NCBI GenBank assembly: GCA_001769805.1
Contig: MEPO01000025.1
Coordinates: 36,973-100,972, forward strand
Direction of reading: 5' to 3'
From: Bdellovibrionales bacterium GWA1_52_35
Lineage (GTDB): Bacteria > Bdellovibrionota > UBA1018
Length of the DNA stretch: 64,000 nt
The notes under the pieces were generated by a model. It saw only the letters and a program-made list of their open reading frames with translations. It did no database searches and was not told the origin of the DNA. Positions 43,619 to 55,533 of the stretch are shown one piece after another. Both the position numbers and the translations under genes were made by a program. Numbering within the stretch: the stretch's first letter is position 1; the number at the start of each line of letters is the position of its first letter.

Positions 43619-46174
43619 GTGAGCACGACGACTTTTATTGAAACCTATTTGAGACATGAAGCCGAGCGCAAAGCGCAGGGAATTCCTCCTCGCGCCCTGG
43701 ACCCGGCGCAGACTAAAGACGTCTGCGATCTCCTCCTCACCCCCCCTGCGGGCCAGGAGCAGTTTCTGCTGCAGCTTCTCAAAGATCGCGTATCGCCGGG
43801 AGTGGATCCTGCAGCGGAAGTGAAAGCGGTCTTTCTGGCCAAGATCTCTCAAGGCGAGCTCAAATCGCCTTGGGTCAGCAAGACCGATGCGATCCGGATT
43901 CTGGGCACGATGCTCGGCGGGTATAACGTTCACCCTCTCATTACGGCGCTGAAAAATGCTGAGCTTGCCGCCGAAGCAGGTCTTGCACTCTCGCATACGA
44001 TTCTCGTCTATGACGCTTTCGATGAAGTTGCCGCACTGGCCAAGACCAACGCTGTAGCAAAATCTGTCATGCAAGCCTGGGCCGATGCAGTCTGGTTTAC
44101 GTCCAAACCGGGCATTCCCGAACAGCTCACGTTGAAGGTCTTTAAAGTCGATGGCGAAATCAATACTGACGATTTCTCGCCAGCAGGCGATGCCTGGAGC
44201 CGGCCGGATATCCCGCTGCATGCCCTCGCGATGGGCAAAACCAAATTCCCCACCGGACTTGCAACGATTTCCAAATATCGCGCCGAAGGCCATGCCGTTG
44301 CTTTTGTGGGTGATGTCGTGGGCACCGGCTCTTCCCGCAAGTCCGCGATCAACAGTGTACTCTGGGCCATTGGCCAGGATATCGCGTGCATCCCCAACAA
44401 ACGCCGCAATGGCGTCATCATTGGAAACGTGATTGCTCCGATCTTTTTCAATACGGCCCAGGACTCGGGTGCTCTTCCCATCAAAGCTGATGTCACGAAA
44501 ATCAAAACCGGCGATACCCTGATTGTCAATACCGTCAAAGGTGAAATCACCAATTCCGCAGGCGAAGTGCTTTCGAAATTCACCCTTTCACCGAACACCC
44601 TGACCGATGAATTCCGCGCCGGCGGTCGCATCAACCTGATCATAGGTCGCGCCCTGACGGACCGGGCCCGCGCAGCCTTAGGCCTCAATCCCACTGAATT
44701 ATTCACTCAACCCATCAATCCCAGGCCCAAGCCTGGACAGGGCTATTCGCTCGCCCAGAAAATGGTCGGGAAAGCCTGTGGTTTAACCGGTGGCGTGCTT
44801 CCCGGAATGGCTTGTGAACCCCGGATGACCACCGTCGGCTCCCAGGACACCACCGGTCCGATGACGGCAGATGAACTCAAAGAACTCGCCTGTCTTAAAT
44901 TCCAGGCTCCACTCTTCATGCAATCCTTCTGTCACACCGCCGCTTACCCCAAAGCTGCAGATGTGGCGATGCACAAGAGCCTCCCCACTTTCATGCACGA
45001 AAGAGCCGGTGTGGCGCTGAAGCCCGGCGATGGCGTCGTTCACTCCTGGCTAAACAGGCTACTGGTGCCTGATACGGTCGGCACGGGCGGTGATTCTCAT
45101 ACCCGTTTCCCGATCGGCATCTCGTTCCCTGCGGGATCAGGCCTGGTCGCATTTGCGGGAGCCCTGGGCTTCATGCCTCTGGATATGCCCGAATCCGTTC
45201 TCGTGCGTTTCAAAGGGAAACTCAATCCCGGCATCACCCTTCGCGATGTCGTGAATGCCATTCCTTATTGGGCGATCCAGCAAGGGCTACTCACCGTTCC
45301 GAAGAAGAACAAGAAGAACGTTTTCAATGGCCGCATTCTGGAAATGGAAGGTCTTCCGGAGCTTTCTGTCGAGCAGGCTTTTGAGCTGACCGATGCCGCA
45401 GCCGAAAGAAGCGCTGCCGCCGCCTGCATCAAATTGTCCGAAAGAACGGTTGCAGAGTACCTGCGCTCCAATGCCGCTTTGATGAAACAGATGATCAAGG
45501 AAGGTTATCGCGACGCAGGCACTTTGCAGAAACGAATTGAAGCCGTGAATGCCTGGCTTGCCAACCCCGACCTTCTTTCGGCGGATCCCAATGCCGAGTA
45601 TGCAGCCGTGATCGAAATCGATCTGGCAGAACTCACCCAACCCCTTCTGGCCTGCCCGAATGATCCCGATGATGTCAGATTGCTTTCGGAAGTAACGGGC
45701 ACTCCAGTGACCGATGTATTTCTGGGTTCCTGCATGACCAATATCGGCCACTTTCGTTCGGCGGGCACTATCTGGAAAGGCCAGAAATTCAACGCCGCGG
45801 TTCGGACCTGGATCTGTCCCCCGACCCGCATGGACCAGGAGCAACTGAAGGACGAAGCAATGTTCTCGGTCTTCAGTTCAATCGGCGCGCGAATCGAAGT
45901 GGCTGGTTGTTCGCTTTGCATGGGAAACCAGGCCCGCGTTCCGGACGGGGCAACAGTTTACTCCACCTCGACGCGTAATTTTGACGACCGAATGGGGAAC
46001 GGGGCCAAGGTATTCCTGGGCTCTGCGGAACTCGGAGCCATAGTTGCCTTACTGGGCAGGATTCCGACCCAAGAGGAATACTTTGCGATTTATCGCGAAA
46101 AAATCCAGTCCAACGAAGCAAATATTTACAAGTACCTGCAATTTGATCAGATGCCGGGTTATCGCGGAAATTAA
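43619..46174 (+). CDS. acnB: Aconitate hydratase B
   Basis: 851 residues from GTG 43619 (GGAG upstream), close to the 865 of E. coli AcnB. Isomerises citrate and isocitrate in the TCA cycle. The HEAT-like N-terminal domain (1-160) specific to AcnB is followed by the swivel domain (GDVVGTGSSRKSAINSVLWAIGQ) and the catalytic 4Fe-4S domains. Cluster Cys residues are visible in DVFLGSCMTNIGHFRSAG and VAGCSLCMGNQARV. It lies 24 bases after aspA and completes the fumarate-to-TCA logic of the operon. Confidence 0.96.
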   Translation: MSTTTFIETYLRHEAERKAQGIPPRALDPAQTKDVCDLLLTPPAGQEQFLLQLLKDRVSPGVDPAAEVKAVFLAKISQGELKSPWVSKTDAIRILGTMLGGYNVHPLITALKNAELAAEAGLALSHTILVYDAFDEVAALAKTNAVAKSVMQAWADAVWFTSKPGIPEQLTLKVFKVDGEINTDDFSPAGDAWSRPDIPLHALAMGKTKFPTGLATISKYRAEGHAVAFVGDVVGTGSSRKSAINSVLWAIGQDIACIPNKRRNGVIIGNVIAPIFFNTAQDSGALPIKADVTKIKTGDTLIVNTVKGEITNSAGEVLSKFTLSPNTLTDEFRAGGRINLIIGRALTDRARAALGLNPTELFTQPINPRPKPGQGYSLAQKMVGKACGLTGGVLPGMACEPRMTTVGSQDTTGPMTADELKELACLKFQAPLFMQSFCHTAAYPKAADVAMHKSLPTFMHERAGVALKPGDGVVHSWLNRLLVPDTVGTGGDSHTRFPIGISFPAGSGLVAFAGALGFMPLDMPESVLVRFKGKLNPGITLRDVVNAIPYWAIQQGLLTVPKKNKKNVFNGRILEMEGLPELSVEQAFELTDAAAERSAAAACIKLSERTVAEYLRSNAALMKQMIKEGYRDAGTLQKRIEAVNAWLANPDLLSADPNAEYAAVIEIDLAELTQPLLACPNDPDDVRLLSEVTGTPVTDVFLGSCMTNIGHFRSAGTIWKGQKFNAAVRTWICPPTRMDQEQLKDEAMFSVFSSIGARIEVAGCSLCMGNQARVPDGATVYSTSTRNFDDRMGNGAKVFLGSAELGAIVALLGRIPTQEEYFAIYREKIQSNEANIYKYLQFDQMPGYRGN

Positions 46175-46182
46175 GTCAGCGG

Positions 46183-47100
46183 TTAAAAAGTCAAACAAAG
46201 TAGCATCCCGGCAGCCACTCCCCCAAGGTCAATGTCGCCCTTGATGGAGGCAGTCATTCCAGCCAATGCGGCCCCACCCAAGACCTTGCGCTGGTACGAT
46301 AGATTGAACTCGAGCCCCAAAGAGGAGTAGAAAGGGATCATGAGGGTGAATCTCGGAATTTCCCAACTAAGGCCGAAGACTATGGGATTCTCCGTTATAG
46401 AGCCGACGCTTTCTGCGGAAACGGAGTAAAGAAAAGGCGCCAGTCCCGCGCCCAAGGCGGCGGTCAGATACTTTCGTTTGAGCACGACATACTGGGCACC
46501 GGCTCCTACTGAATATCCAGTTCCCTTGATCATCGTGGATGAAAAGGGAGTGTGATTAAAGCTCTCCATTCCCATCAGGAAATAACCAAGAAGATTACCC
46601 GATGTAGACAGGGGCACTTGGAGCTTCGCTTCATACTTTGAAATGGTAATCGTGTCTTCCGGAGCCCCCATCGTGATCAGGGCAGTTCTCGGAACAGCGG
46701 CAGTCCATTCAAGTCCCAAACTCATCCAGTAAGGGGTCGCCCCCGAATAGGCGGTTTCCTCACGCGAGATCGCATTTTTTTTAAGATGTTGATTCGTTCT
46801 TTGCGCCAAAGCCTGCGGCGCACTGGCGCCAGCTACATTGCTGGCGAGGGCATAACCAGAACGGGTCCCTTTCAGATCCCGTGAAAAAAAAATTCTGACC
46901 CACTGCGGATTATTTGTGAATTCATAGGCAACACCTGCTCCCGCCGGGTAGGTCCCCAGGAGTTCCGACGAAGTGCTTTGGGACCGATAAATGGGTGTTT
47001 TCGCCTGAGTCGTGCTTCTTTGTGCCTGCGCGAAACTCTCCGGAATTCCGATGGTCAGGGCCAGCACAATGGCGCCAATCGCAAAAGAAGGTTTATTCAT
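46183..47100 (-). CDS. Exported protein with SH3-like N-terminus and barrel-like C-terminus
   Basis: 305 residues from ATG 47100 (MNKPSFAIGAIVLALTIG, signal ending at SFAQA). Upstream in-frame codons overlap the GNAT gene and look non-coding. Residues about 30-90 resemble a bacterial SH3 domain (KTPIYRSQSTSSELLGTYPAGAGVAYE, WVRIFF). From about 115 on there are alternating amphipathic strands (YWMSLGLEWTAA, YSVGAGAQYVVLKRKYLTAALGAG, FNLSYQRKV) and a C-terminal Phe, as in outer-membrane barrels. It is the last gene of the fad-led run. Confidence 0.72.
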   Translation of the reverse strand: MNKPSFAIGAIVLALTIGIPESFAQAQRSTTQAKTPIYRSQSTSSELLGTYPAGAGVAYEFTNNPQWVRIFFSRDLKGTRSGYALASNVAGASAPQALAQRTNQHLKKNAISREETAYSGATPYWMSLGLEWTAAVPRTALITMGAPEDTITISKYEAKLQVPLSTSGNLLGYFLMGMESFNHTPFSSTMIKGTGYSVGAGAQYVVLKRKYLTAALGAGLAPFLYSVSAESVGSITENPIVFGLSWEIPRFTLMIPFYSSLGLEFNLSYQRKVLGGAALAGMTASIKGDIDLGGVAAGMLLCLTF

Positions 47101-47141
47101 ACCATCAATAATAAGCGCCCCGGATGATAAAGCAAACGTCA

Positions 47142-48278
47142 TTAACGTTCGTAAATGCGCCAGCGCCGATAAAGGGGGCAACCCAGATCACGCCAGGGTT
47201 TGTTCATTGCTTCATTATCCTCCAGAATCCAGGAAGCTTCCCCGGCTAGGACTCCCCGCTTTTTGGCACGAAGGAAGGATTCATAAGTGAACAATGCGAA
47301 GATCCCGCTGCCACGGAACTCGGGTTTCACACCCAAGGTCAGGATACGGACCGTCTTCAACATTTTTTTACCGAGCAGAAGTTTGAGAAATCCCGTCGGA
47401 AAAAGTTTGCCGTTCGGAATGCGTTTGAAAATATGATTGTAGTCAGGGAGGGCCAGCATAAAGCCCGCTGGTTTACCGTGCTTCTCGGCGATGAACGCAA
47501 ACTCTGGGTCCAGGACCATTTTCATGTCTTTCGCCATATGCACGAATTCATCGCGCGTCATTGGGAAGAACCCCCAGTTCTTCTCCCAGGCTGAGTTGTA
47601 AATCTCGAAACAGGATTCCACTTCCCGATCGAAATTCTTCAAATCAAAATCGCGAAAGGTGATGCTCGACTGCCTCTTTACTCGTTCGGCATAAGCCACC
47701 ACCTTCGAGGGAAGCGCATCGATCTTGCCCGTAGGAACCAGATAGGCCACCGTATCTTTGACTCCTTTGAATCCCGCTTTTTCGTGGAGTTCGACGTAGT
47801 ATTTGGGATTCCAGGTCGTCATGATCGTGGGGTGCTGTCTCTGCCCTTTGACGAGCAAACCACATTCGTGATTGGTCGAAGGATTCATCGGGCCGCGCAT
47901 GCTCTCAACTCCGCGTGCCTTCAGCCAGTCTGCAGCCGCAGCGAAGAGGGCATCGGCAACTTCCTGGTCATCGATGCATTCAAAAAATCCGTAAAAACCG
48001 ATATTTTCGTTATTGAACTCCATGTGAGCCCGGTTTTCGATTGCCGCAATCCGCCCGACGGCCCTGTTCCCTCGCATTGCCAGGAAGAGTTGGATCGAGG
48101 CGCGCTTGTAAAAAGGATTCTTCTCCGTATCGAGATTATCCTGAACAGAAAGGCGCAGAGGAGGAACCCAGGTGGGGTGCTCTTTCTTGTTATAGATCTG
48201 CCAGGGGACATCGATGAAACGATCTGTTCCGCTTTTGTCCGAAACCGCAAGAATCTCCAACGCCATGGAATTCGCCAT
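47142..48278 (-). CDS. GNAT-fold acyltransferase-like protein
   Basis: 378 residues from ATG 48278; ATG 48266 is an alternative. Contains AMRGNRAVGRIAAIENRAHMEF in the N-terminal half and a C-terminal GNAT core: FAFIAEKHGKPAGFMLALPD, then LTLGVKPEFRGSGIFALFTYESFLRAKKRG (the acyl-CoA pyrophosphate loop RGSGI) and EASWILEDNEAMNKPWRDLG. This full-length type occurs widely in lipid-rich or delta-type bacteria without a defined substrate. It follows fadA by 42 bases on the same strand, suggesting a link to acyl-CoA metabolism. Confidence 0.78.
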   Translation of the reverse strand: MANSMALEILAVSDKSGTDRFIDVPWQIYNKKEHPTWVPPLRLSVQDNLDTEKNPFYKRASIQLFLAMRGNRAVGRIAAIENRAHMEFNNENIGFYGFFECIDDQEVADALFAAAADWLKARGVESMRGPMNPSTNHECGLLVKGQRQHPTIMTTWNPKYYVELHEKAGFKGVKDTVAYLVPTGKIDALPSKVVAYAERVKRQSSITFRDFDLKNFDREVESCFEIYNSAWEKNWGFFPMTRDEFVHMAKDMKMVLDPEFAFIAEKHGKPAGFMLALPDYNHIFKRIPNGKLFPTGFLKLLLGKKMLKTVRILTLGVKPEFRGSGIFALFTYESFLRAKKRGVLAGEASWILEDNEAMNKPWRDLGCPLYRRWRIYER

Positions 48279-48320
48279 ATGTGACAAGCTAGAAAAGATG
48301 GCCCGCGCCGTCAAGCAATT

Positions 48321-51655
<3,335 letters not shown>

Positions 51656-51684
51656 GTCGAATCACCCCTGGTTTGTGTTCTTAA

Positions 51685-51701
51685 AAGTTAAACGAACTTT
51701 C
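51685..51701. promoter_or_regulatory. Candidate operator of the fadBA operon
   Basis: A perfect 6-bp inverted repeat AAAGTT, spacer AAACG, AACTTT sits 30 bases upstream of the fadB start, in the gap before the bcp gene. TetR- and GntR-type fatty-acid regulators bind palindromes of this size near fad promoters. No regulator of that kind is encoded in this window. Confidence 0.4.
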
Positions 51702-51723
51702 AGGGCAAAGCGACAGCGATTAT

Positions 51724-52188
51724 TTAACGCTCAGCAGCATTCTTAATGTCGTCGAGCACTTGAGTAGCATGCTTTTCAGGATCCACCTTGTCATAGACGC
51801 AGACGAGCCGGCCGTTCGGGCTAATGAGAAGGCTTTGACGTTTATGCACGCCAATCAAAGGAACTGAAGCAATACCAAGAGCTCGCGCGACCTCCCCTTT
51901 TTCATCGACCAGCAGATCAAACGGGAGGTGATATTTGGTTCGAAAGGCCTGATGGCTCATCTCATCCTGCCGGGAGATTCCGAGAATCACTGCACCGAGC
52001 CGTTGAAATTTTGAGTACTCGTCGCGGAATTCACAGGCTTCCCGGGTACAGCCTGGGGTGTCATCCTTGGGGTAAAAGTAGATTAAAACGGGTTTGCCCC
52101 GGAAGTCCGAAAGCCGCACGGTCTTGCCGTCCTGGTTTCTGGCTTCAAAATCTGGCACTGGGTCTCCGATCGAAATTTTTTGATCCAT
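51724..52188 (-). CDS. bcp: Thioredoxin-dependent thiol peroxidase
   Basis: 154 residues, normal for Bcp/PrxQ. Reduces hydroperoxides using thioredoxin. Peroxidatic Cys47 and resolving Cys52 lie in DDTPGCTREACEFRD, and the active-site Thr44 and Pro45 are present. LIYFYPKD and the catalytic Arg-containing SLLISPNGRLVCVY also match. Divergent from the DJ-1/hemerythrin pair, with which it may share redox stress control. Confidence 0.95.
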   Translation of the reverse strand: MDQKISIGDPVPDFEARNQDGKTVRLSDFRGKPVLIYFYPKDDTPGCTREACEFRDEYSKFQRLGAVILGISRQDEMSHQAFRTKYHLPFDLLVDEKGEVARALGIASVPLIGVHKRQSLLISPNGRLVCVYDKVDPEKHATQVLDDIKNAAER

Positions 52189-52276
52189 GAACGTGTTTTG
52201 CCTCCTTTTTGCTAACTAGAACTCAAAAGAACCTTATGCAAGTCCATGCCGAGCAGCCAACCATAGGAGTATCATT

Positions 52277-52864
52277 ATGTCAGAATTATCGAATTGCCGG
52301 GTGGCAATTTTAGCCAGCGACGGCTTCGAAGAATCTGAACTGACAGAACCGTTGCGCGCGCTGCGCGGAGCCGGCGCCCGGGTCGAGATCATCAGTGCGA
52401 ACGAAAAAGGAGATACGATCCAGGGCTTCCGTCACCATGACAAAAGCATCCGGCTCGAGCGGGACAGGTCTCTCCCGGATTCCGATCCCGCCGATTATGA
52501 CGCCTTGATGTTGCCCGGTGGGGCATTGAACGCGGACTCCTTAAGAGCCAATCCGGAAGTCCTGAAGTTCGTCACGGCTTTCGAAGCCGAAGGTAAACCG
52601 ATTGCTTTCATCTGCCACGCTCCATGGGTCCTGGTTTCTGCTGGCCTGGTCAAAGACCGCACTCTCACCGGTTATGAAACCATCCAGGATGACATCCGCA
52701 ATGCCGGAGGAAATTACGTGGATCAGCCGGTGGTCGTGGATAATAACTGGGTCTCCAGCCGCAAGCCTGCAGACCTTCCCGAGTTTGCAAAAGAGATGAT
52801 CCAGACCTTCACGCAGTTTCTGGGTCAACACGAAAGAACCTCAGAAAAAAAGCAGGTGGCCTGA
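52277..52864 (+). CDS. DJ-1/PfpI-family protein (YhbO-like)
   Basis: 195 residues. The nucleophile elbow is AFICHAPWVL with Cys113-His114, the acidic partner is Glu19 in FEESEL, and MLPGGALNADSLR is the oxyanion block. This matches the PfpI/YhbO/YajL branch involved in protein or nucleotide deglycation and stress survival; protease activity is disputed for the family. AGGAG lies eight bases before the ATG. The hemerythrin gene follows one base after its stop. Confidence 0.9.
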   Translation: MSELSNCRVAILASDGFEESELTEPLRALRGAGARVEIISANEKGDTIQGFRHHDKSIRLERDRSLPDSDPADYDALMLPGGALNADSLRANPEVLKFVTAFEAEGKPIAFICHAPWVLVSAGLVKDRTLTGYETIQDDIRNAGGNYVDQPVVVDNNWVSSRKPADLPEFAKEMIQTFTQFLGQHERTSEKKQVA

Positions 52865-52865
52865 A

Positions 52866-53285
52866 ATGTTCTTCAGAGCTGAACACGACCAGATTGATGA
52901 GCTGCTCGAGAAACTGGAATTGGCAAATCCGGATCAGAAGCCCCGGATCCTGAGAACGCTTGGTGCTGCAGTGATTTCGCATTTTCGGGTCGAGGAAACG
53001 GTGCTCTTCCAGCAGCTCGAATTCACACCGCAGTACCGCAAGCTGATCAGGGAAATCAGTCGGGCACATAGTGAAGCCAAAAGCCTGCTCTCAGCCCTGC
53101 TCGACGAGAAGGACCTCGGAAGATTGAGTGCGCAGTCAGAGAATCTGATCGACCTGCTTCTGGACATCATGGACATGGAAGAGACGATTTTGTTCCCGAA
53201 GCTCGAAGCGCATCTGAGCAGCGACGAACTGAGAATGCTCGCGCGGCAACTTCATTATGAGCCGGAGATCGAAGAGGCGGCATAG
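52866..53285 (+). CDS. Hemerythrin HHE-domain protein
   Basis: 139 residues, one hemerythrin-like four-helix domain. Candidate di-iron ligands are His7 and Asp8/Asp11 in FFRAEHDQIDELL, His39 and Glu43 in SHFRVEETVLFQQLE, the His of RAHSEAK and Glu in MEETILFPKLE. The HxxxE..LF and ExxxLFP signatures are duplicated as in repair-of-iron-centre and oxygen/NO-binding proteins. It forms a stress operon with the DJ-1/PfpI protein. Confidence 0.88.
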   Translation: MFFRAEHDQIDELLEKLELANPDQKPRILRTLGAAVISHFRVEETVLFQQLEFTPQYRKLIREISRAHSEAKSLLSALLDEKDLGRLSAQSENLIDLLLDIMDMEETILFPKLEAHLSSDELRMLARQLHYEPEIEEAA

Positions 53286-53426
53286 TACGTAAAAAGACAG
53301 CCCACAAAGCCCTTGCAAGCGAAACAGTAGCAAAATCGCAAACGATCCCCGACTATTTAACACTGGAATTACTCCTCCCGGCGTTGTAATACCTGCCCGA
53401 TATTGAAACACCCGCGGAGGTTTGAA

Positions 53427-54008
53427 ATGCGCTTTGTTTTAGGGCTTATGGTCATGATGGTTTCTGTTCAGAGTTTCGGATCAGAGTTTGAATGCACGAA
53501 TACTCACCGGGATATCAGCACCCGGAGCAAGCTCTATTCAATGATCAACAGAGCTACGGAGAACGCCAATTTCGGCGCACGCGATCTCCACAAAGTCTCC
53601 TCTGTCCGCGATATCACTGCTCGCAAATTCTGTGTTTCAAAAGCAGAGGGAATCGAATGGCTTGGCTTGCGTTATTTGGTTCGGGTCAAAGCTTCTGAAG
53701 AACGTTATGAGTCCCTTTTCTTCTGCCGGGCTCAGGCTCAAAGGCAACTTGTCAGTGCTCGCCGTTTCGGCAACTGGCAGGTATCCCGCCCCCTCTGCCG
53801 CGATCATGTGCCAGCCGGGCCTTCTGGACCCAGTGACAACTCAAGTGATACCGGCAGCCCCAGCCCTGATGAAATTGATGACGGCTCTGGCAATGACCGC
53901 GGTTCAGGCGGTGGACCGGATGATGTTGATGATGGCACTGGTTATGGTGGTGGCTCGGGCGGCAGCCCCAGCCCAGACGACAGGGGCGGTGGAGACTCTT
54001 CACCGTAA
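53427..54008 (+). CDS. Small exported protein with low-complexity acidic tail
   Basis: 193 residues from ATG 53427, with a strong GGAGG site. An eight-codon longer frame starts at 53403. Signal peptide MRFVLGLMVMMVSVQSFGS. A compact domain (about 20-125) has four Cys (FECTNTH, KFCVSK, FFCRAQ, PLCRD). The last 70 residues are a Gly/Ser/Asp/Pro repeat-like tail (DDGSGNDRGSGGGPDD, GYGGGSGGSPSPDDRGGG) that is probably disordered. No family is recognised. Confidence 0.7.
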   Translation: MRFVLGLMVMMVSVQSFGSEFECTNTHRDISTRSKLYSMINRATENANFGARDLHKVSSVRDITARKFCVSKAEGIEWLGLRYLVRVKASEERYESLFFCRAQAQRQLVSARRFGNWQVSRPLCRDHVPAGPSGPSDNSSDTGSPSPDEIDDGSGNDRGSGGGPDDVDDGTGYGGGSGGSPSPDDRGGGDSSP

Positions 54009-54045
54009 TACAGACGATCTTCACCCGTTTTTTGAGGGCAGGCGA

Positions 54046-54834
54046 TTAAAGCGTGAAAGAAACCGCTGCGTATAACTCAGCCAAGTGTTGATAATAAAAT
54101 TGGCAGCTCGCAGAGGACCCTAGCTTGAAACCCGCACCGGCCGAGAAGCCCTCATGCAATTGGCCACTGCCGTGACCAGACTTTCCGTCCGCTTCGAAGC
54201 CGTAACTCAGGGTGAGAGATGCCCGATTTGAACCGATCAGAATTCCCGGTTGAACGGCGATATAATTAAAATCTGAATCCACGGCAGAGTCCAGAACGAG
54301 ATAGGTTGCCGGTGAAGCCTGGTACTTCAAGCCAGCGCCCCACTCATCTACACCCTTGTCGATCGAACGCGCGAGCAGTCCGAGAGTAAGAGCATTGCCC
54401 ACTCCGATCAACGCTCCCACATTGAAGCTCGGATCAGAAACAGCGGAACTCAACGGTGCGAAAGCCGCGACACCCAAAGCGATCAGGTTGGAAGGGACCC
54501 GGACTCCTAAACCCACGAACCCATCCGTCTGGCCGTTCTTATCGGTCGCCTTGCTGATTCCCAAAGCTCCACCGACCGAGCCGTTTCCTCCCAGAATGCC
54601 GCCCTTCAGAACGGTCGGGCTGTCGAACTGACCTTGTACCGTCAACCGGAAACGCGAGTTGAACGCAAGGCCCGCCGGGTTTTCGAAAACTCCGGTTGCA
54701 CTGGAAGGCAGGGCGATCCCCGCTGATGCTGCCAGAGAATGCGCGTCTTCCACGGCAGCAAGAACGGTTGAACCGGAGAAAGCTGAAATCAACAGAAGAG
54801 CAAACTCGATCTTCGGAAGACTGAAGTTTTTCAT
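54046..54834 (-). CDS. Outer-membrane beta-barrel protein, FadL/OmpP1-like
   Basis: 262 residues, signal peptide MKNFSLPKIEFALLLISAFSGSTVLA. The mature N-terminus reads SSATGVFENPAGLAFNSRF, the NPAG(L/M) hallmark seen at the start of FadL/OmpP1-type proteins. Alternating strands follow, ending in LAELYAAVSFTL with a terminal aromatic/hydrophobic strand. It is shorter than FadL (about 430), so it may be a smaller barrel. It could take up hydrophobic compounds (inference), which would fit the fad genes 3 kb away. Confidence 0.7.
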   Translation of the reverse strand: MKNFSLPKIEFALLLISAFSGSTVLAAVEDAHSLAASAGIALPSSATGVFENPAGLAFNSRFRLTVQGQFDSPTVLKGGILGGNGSVGGALGISKATDKNGQTDGFVGLGVRVPSNLIALGVAAFAPLSSAVSDPSFNVGALIGVGNALTLGLLARSIDKGVDEWGAGLKYQASPATYLVLDSAVDSDFNYIAVQPGILIGSNRASLTLSYGFEADGKSGHGSGQLHEGFSAGAGFKLGSSASCQFYYQHLAELYAAVSFTL

Positions 54835-54951
54835 AGAACTCTATTGTGCACCTGAACTAACGATGGATCACGAATTATCGCAACAGATGGTTTGAGTATG
54901 GTATTTCTCAGAATCATGAGCTTCAGAAACAATGGTGAACGCGGGAGAACT

Positions 54952-55533
54952 ATGGGCTTCGGTACTTTTCTGGGTATATTTTTACTACTGGTCGGCGTTT
55001 CAATTCTTCTCCGGATTTTCACCGGAATCAATATACCGCTCGGGCGCATTGCTTTGGGCGTTTTCCTGATCTATTTCGGCGTCCGGGTGATTCTCGGCTC
55101 GAGCTGGAATATCGGCTGGAAACATGAGCGCCAGGATCGGGAAGATGCGCATACAGCTCTTTTCAGAGAAGGAAATTTCAAACCCAATCACACCGATTCC
55201 AGCACCCAGGACTATCAGATTGTTTTTGGTCGTGGGACGATTGATTTGACGGGATTGGCGAAATTTCAGGGCGAGAAGCCAGACACCGTGGAAGTGAACG
55301 TCGTATTCGGCGAGGCCGTTGTCCTGCTGGATCCAACGATCCAAACCCAGATTCATGCGAGTTCAGTTTTCGGTGAGGCGCGGATGCCCAATGGCGACCT
55401 GGTCGCGTTCGGCAGCATGAGACATTATTTTCCCAATGCAGCCCAGGCCCCCGAAGCAATCTCAGTTCTCAAGGTTCAGGGGAACGTGGTATTTGGTTCG
55501 CTGCGCTTTGAAACAAAGCCGGGTGCCAATTAA
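54952..55533 (+). CDS. LiaF-like membrane protein with C-terminal beta-helix domain
   Basis: 193 residues from ATG 54952 (GGGAGA upstream); earlier in-frame ATGs at about 54892 lack a site. Two TM helices (about 5-20 and 28-46: FLGIFLLLVGVSILLRIF, GRIALGVFLIYFGVRVIL) resemble the LiaF N-terminus. A C-terminal LiaF-type domain (about 85-190) has repeated VVFGEAVV, SSVFGEARM, NVVFGSLRF. In Firmicutes LiaF restrains an envelope-stress kinase. Here no LiaRS pair is adjacent. Confidence 0.8.
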   Translation: MGFGTFLGIFLLLVGVSILLRIFTGINIPLGRIALGVFLIYFGVRVILGSSWNIGWKHERQDREDAHTALFREGNFKPNHTDSSTQDYQIVFGRGTIDLTGLAKFQGEKPDTVEVNVVFGEAVVLLDPTIQTQIHASSVFGEARMPNGDLVAFGSMRHYFPNAAQAPEAISVLKVQGNVVFGSLRFETKPGAN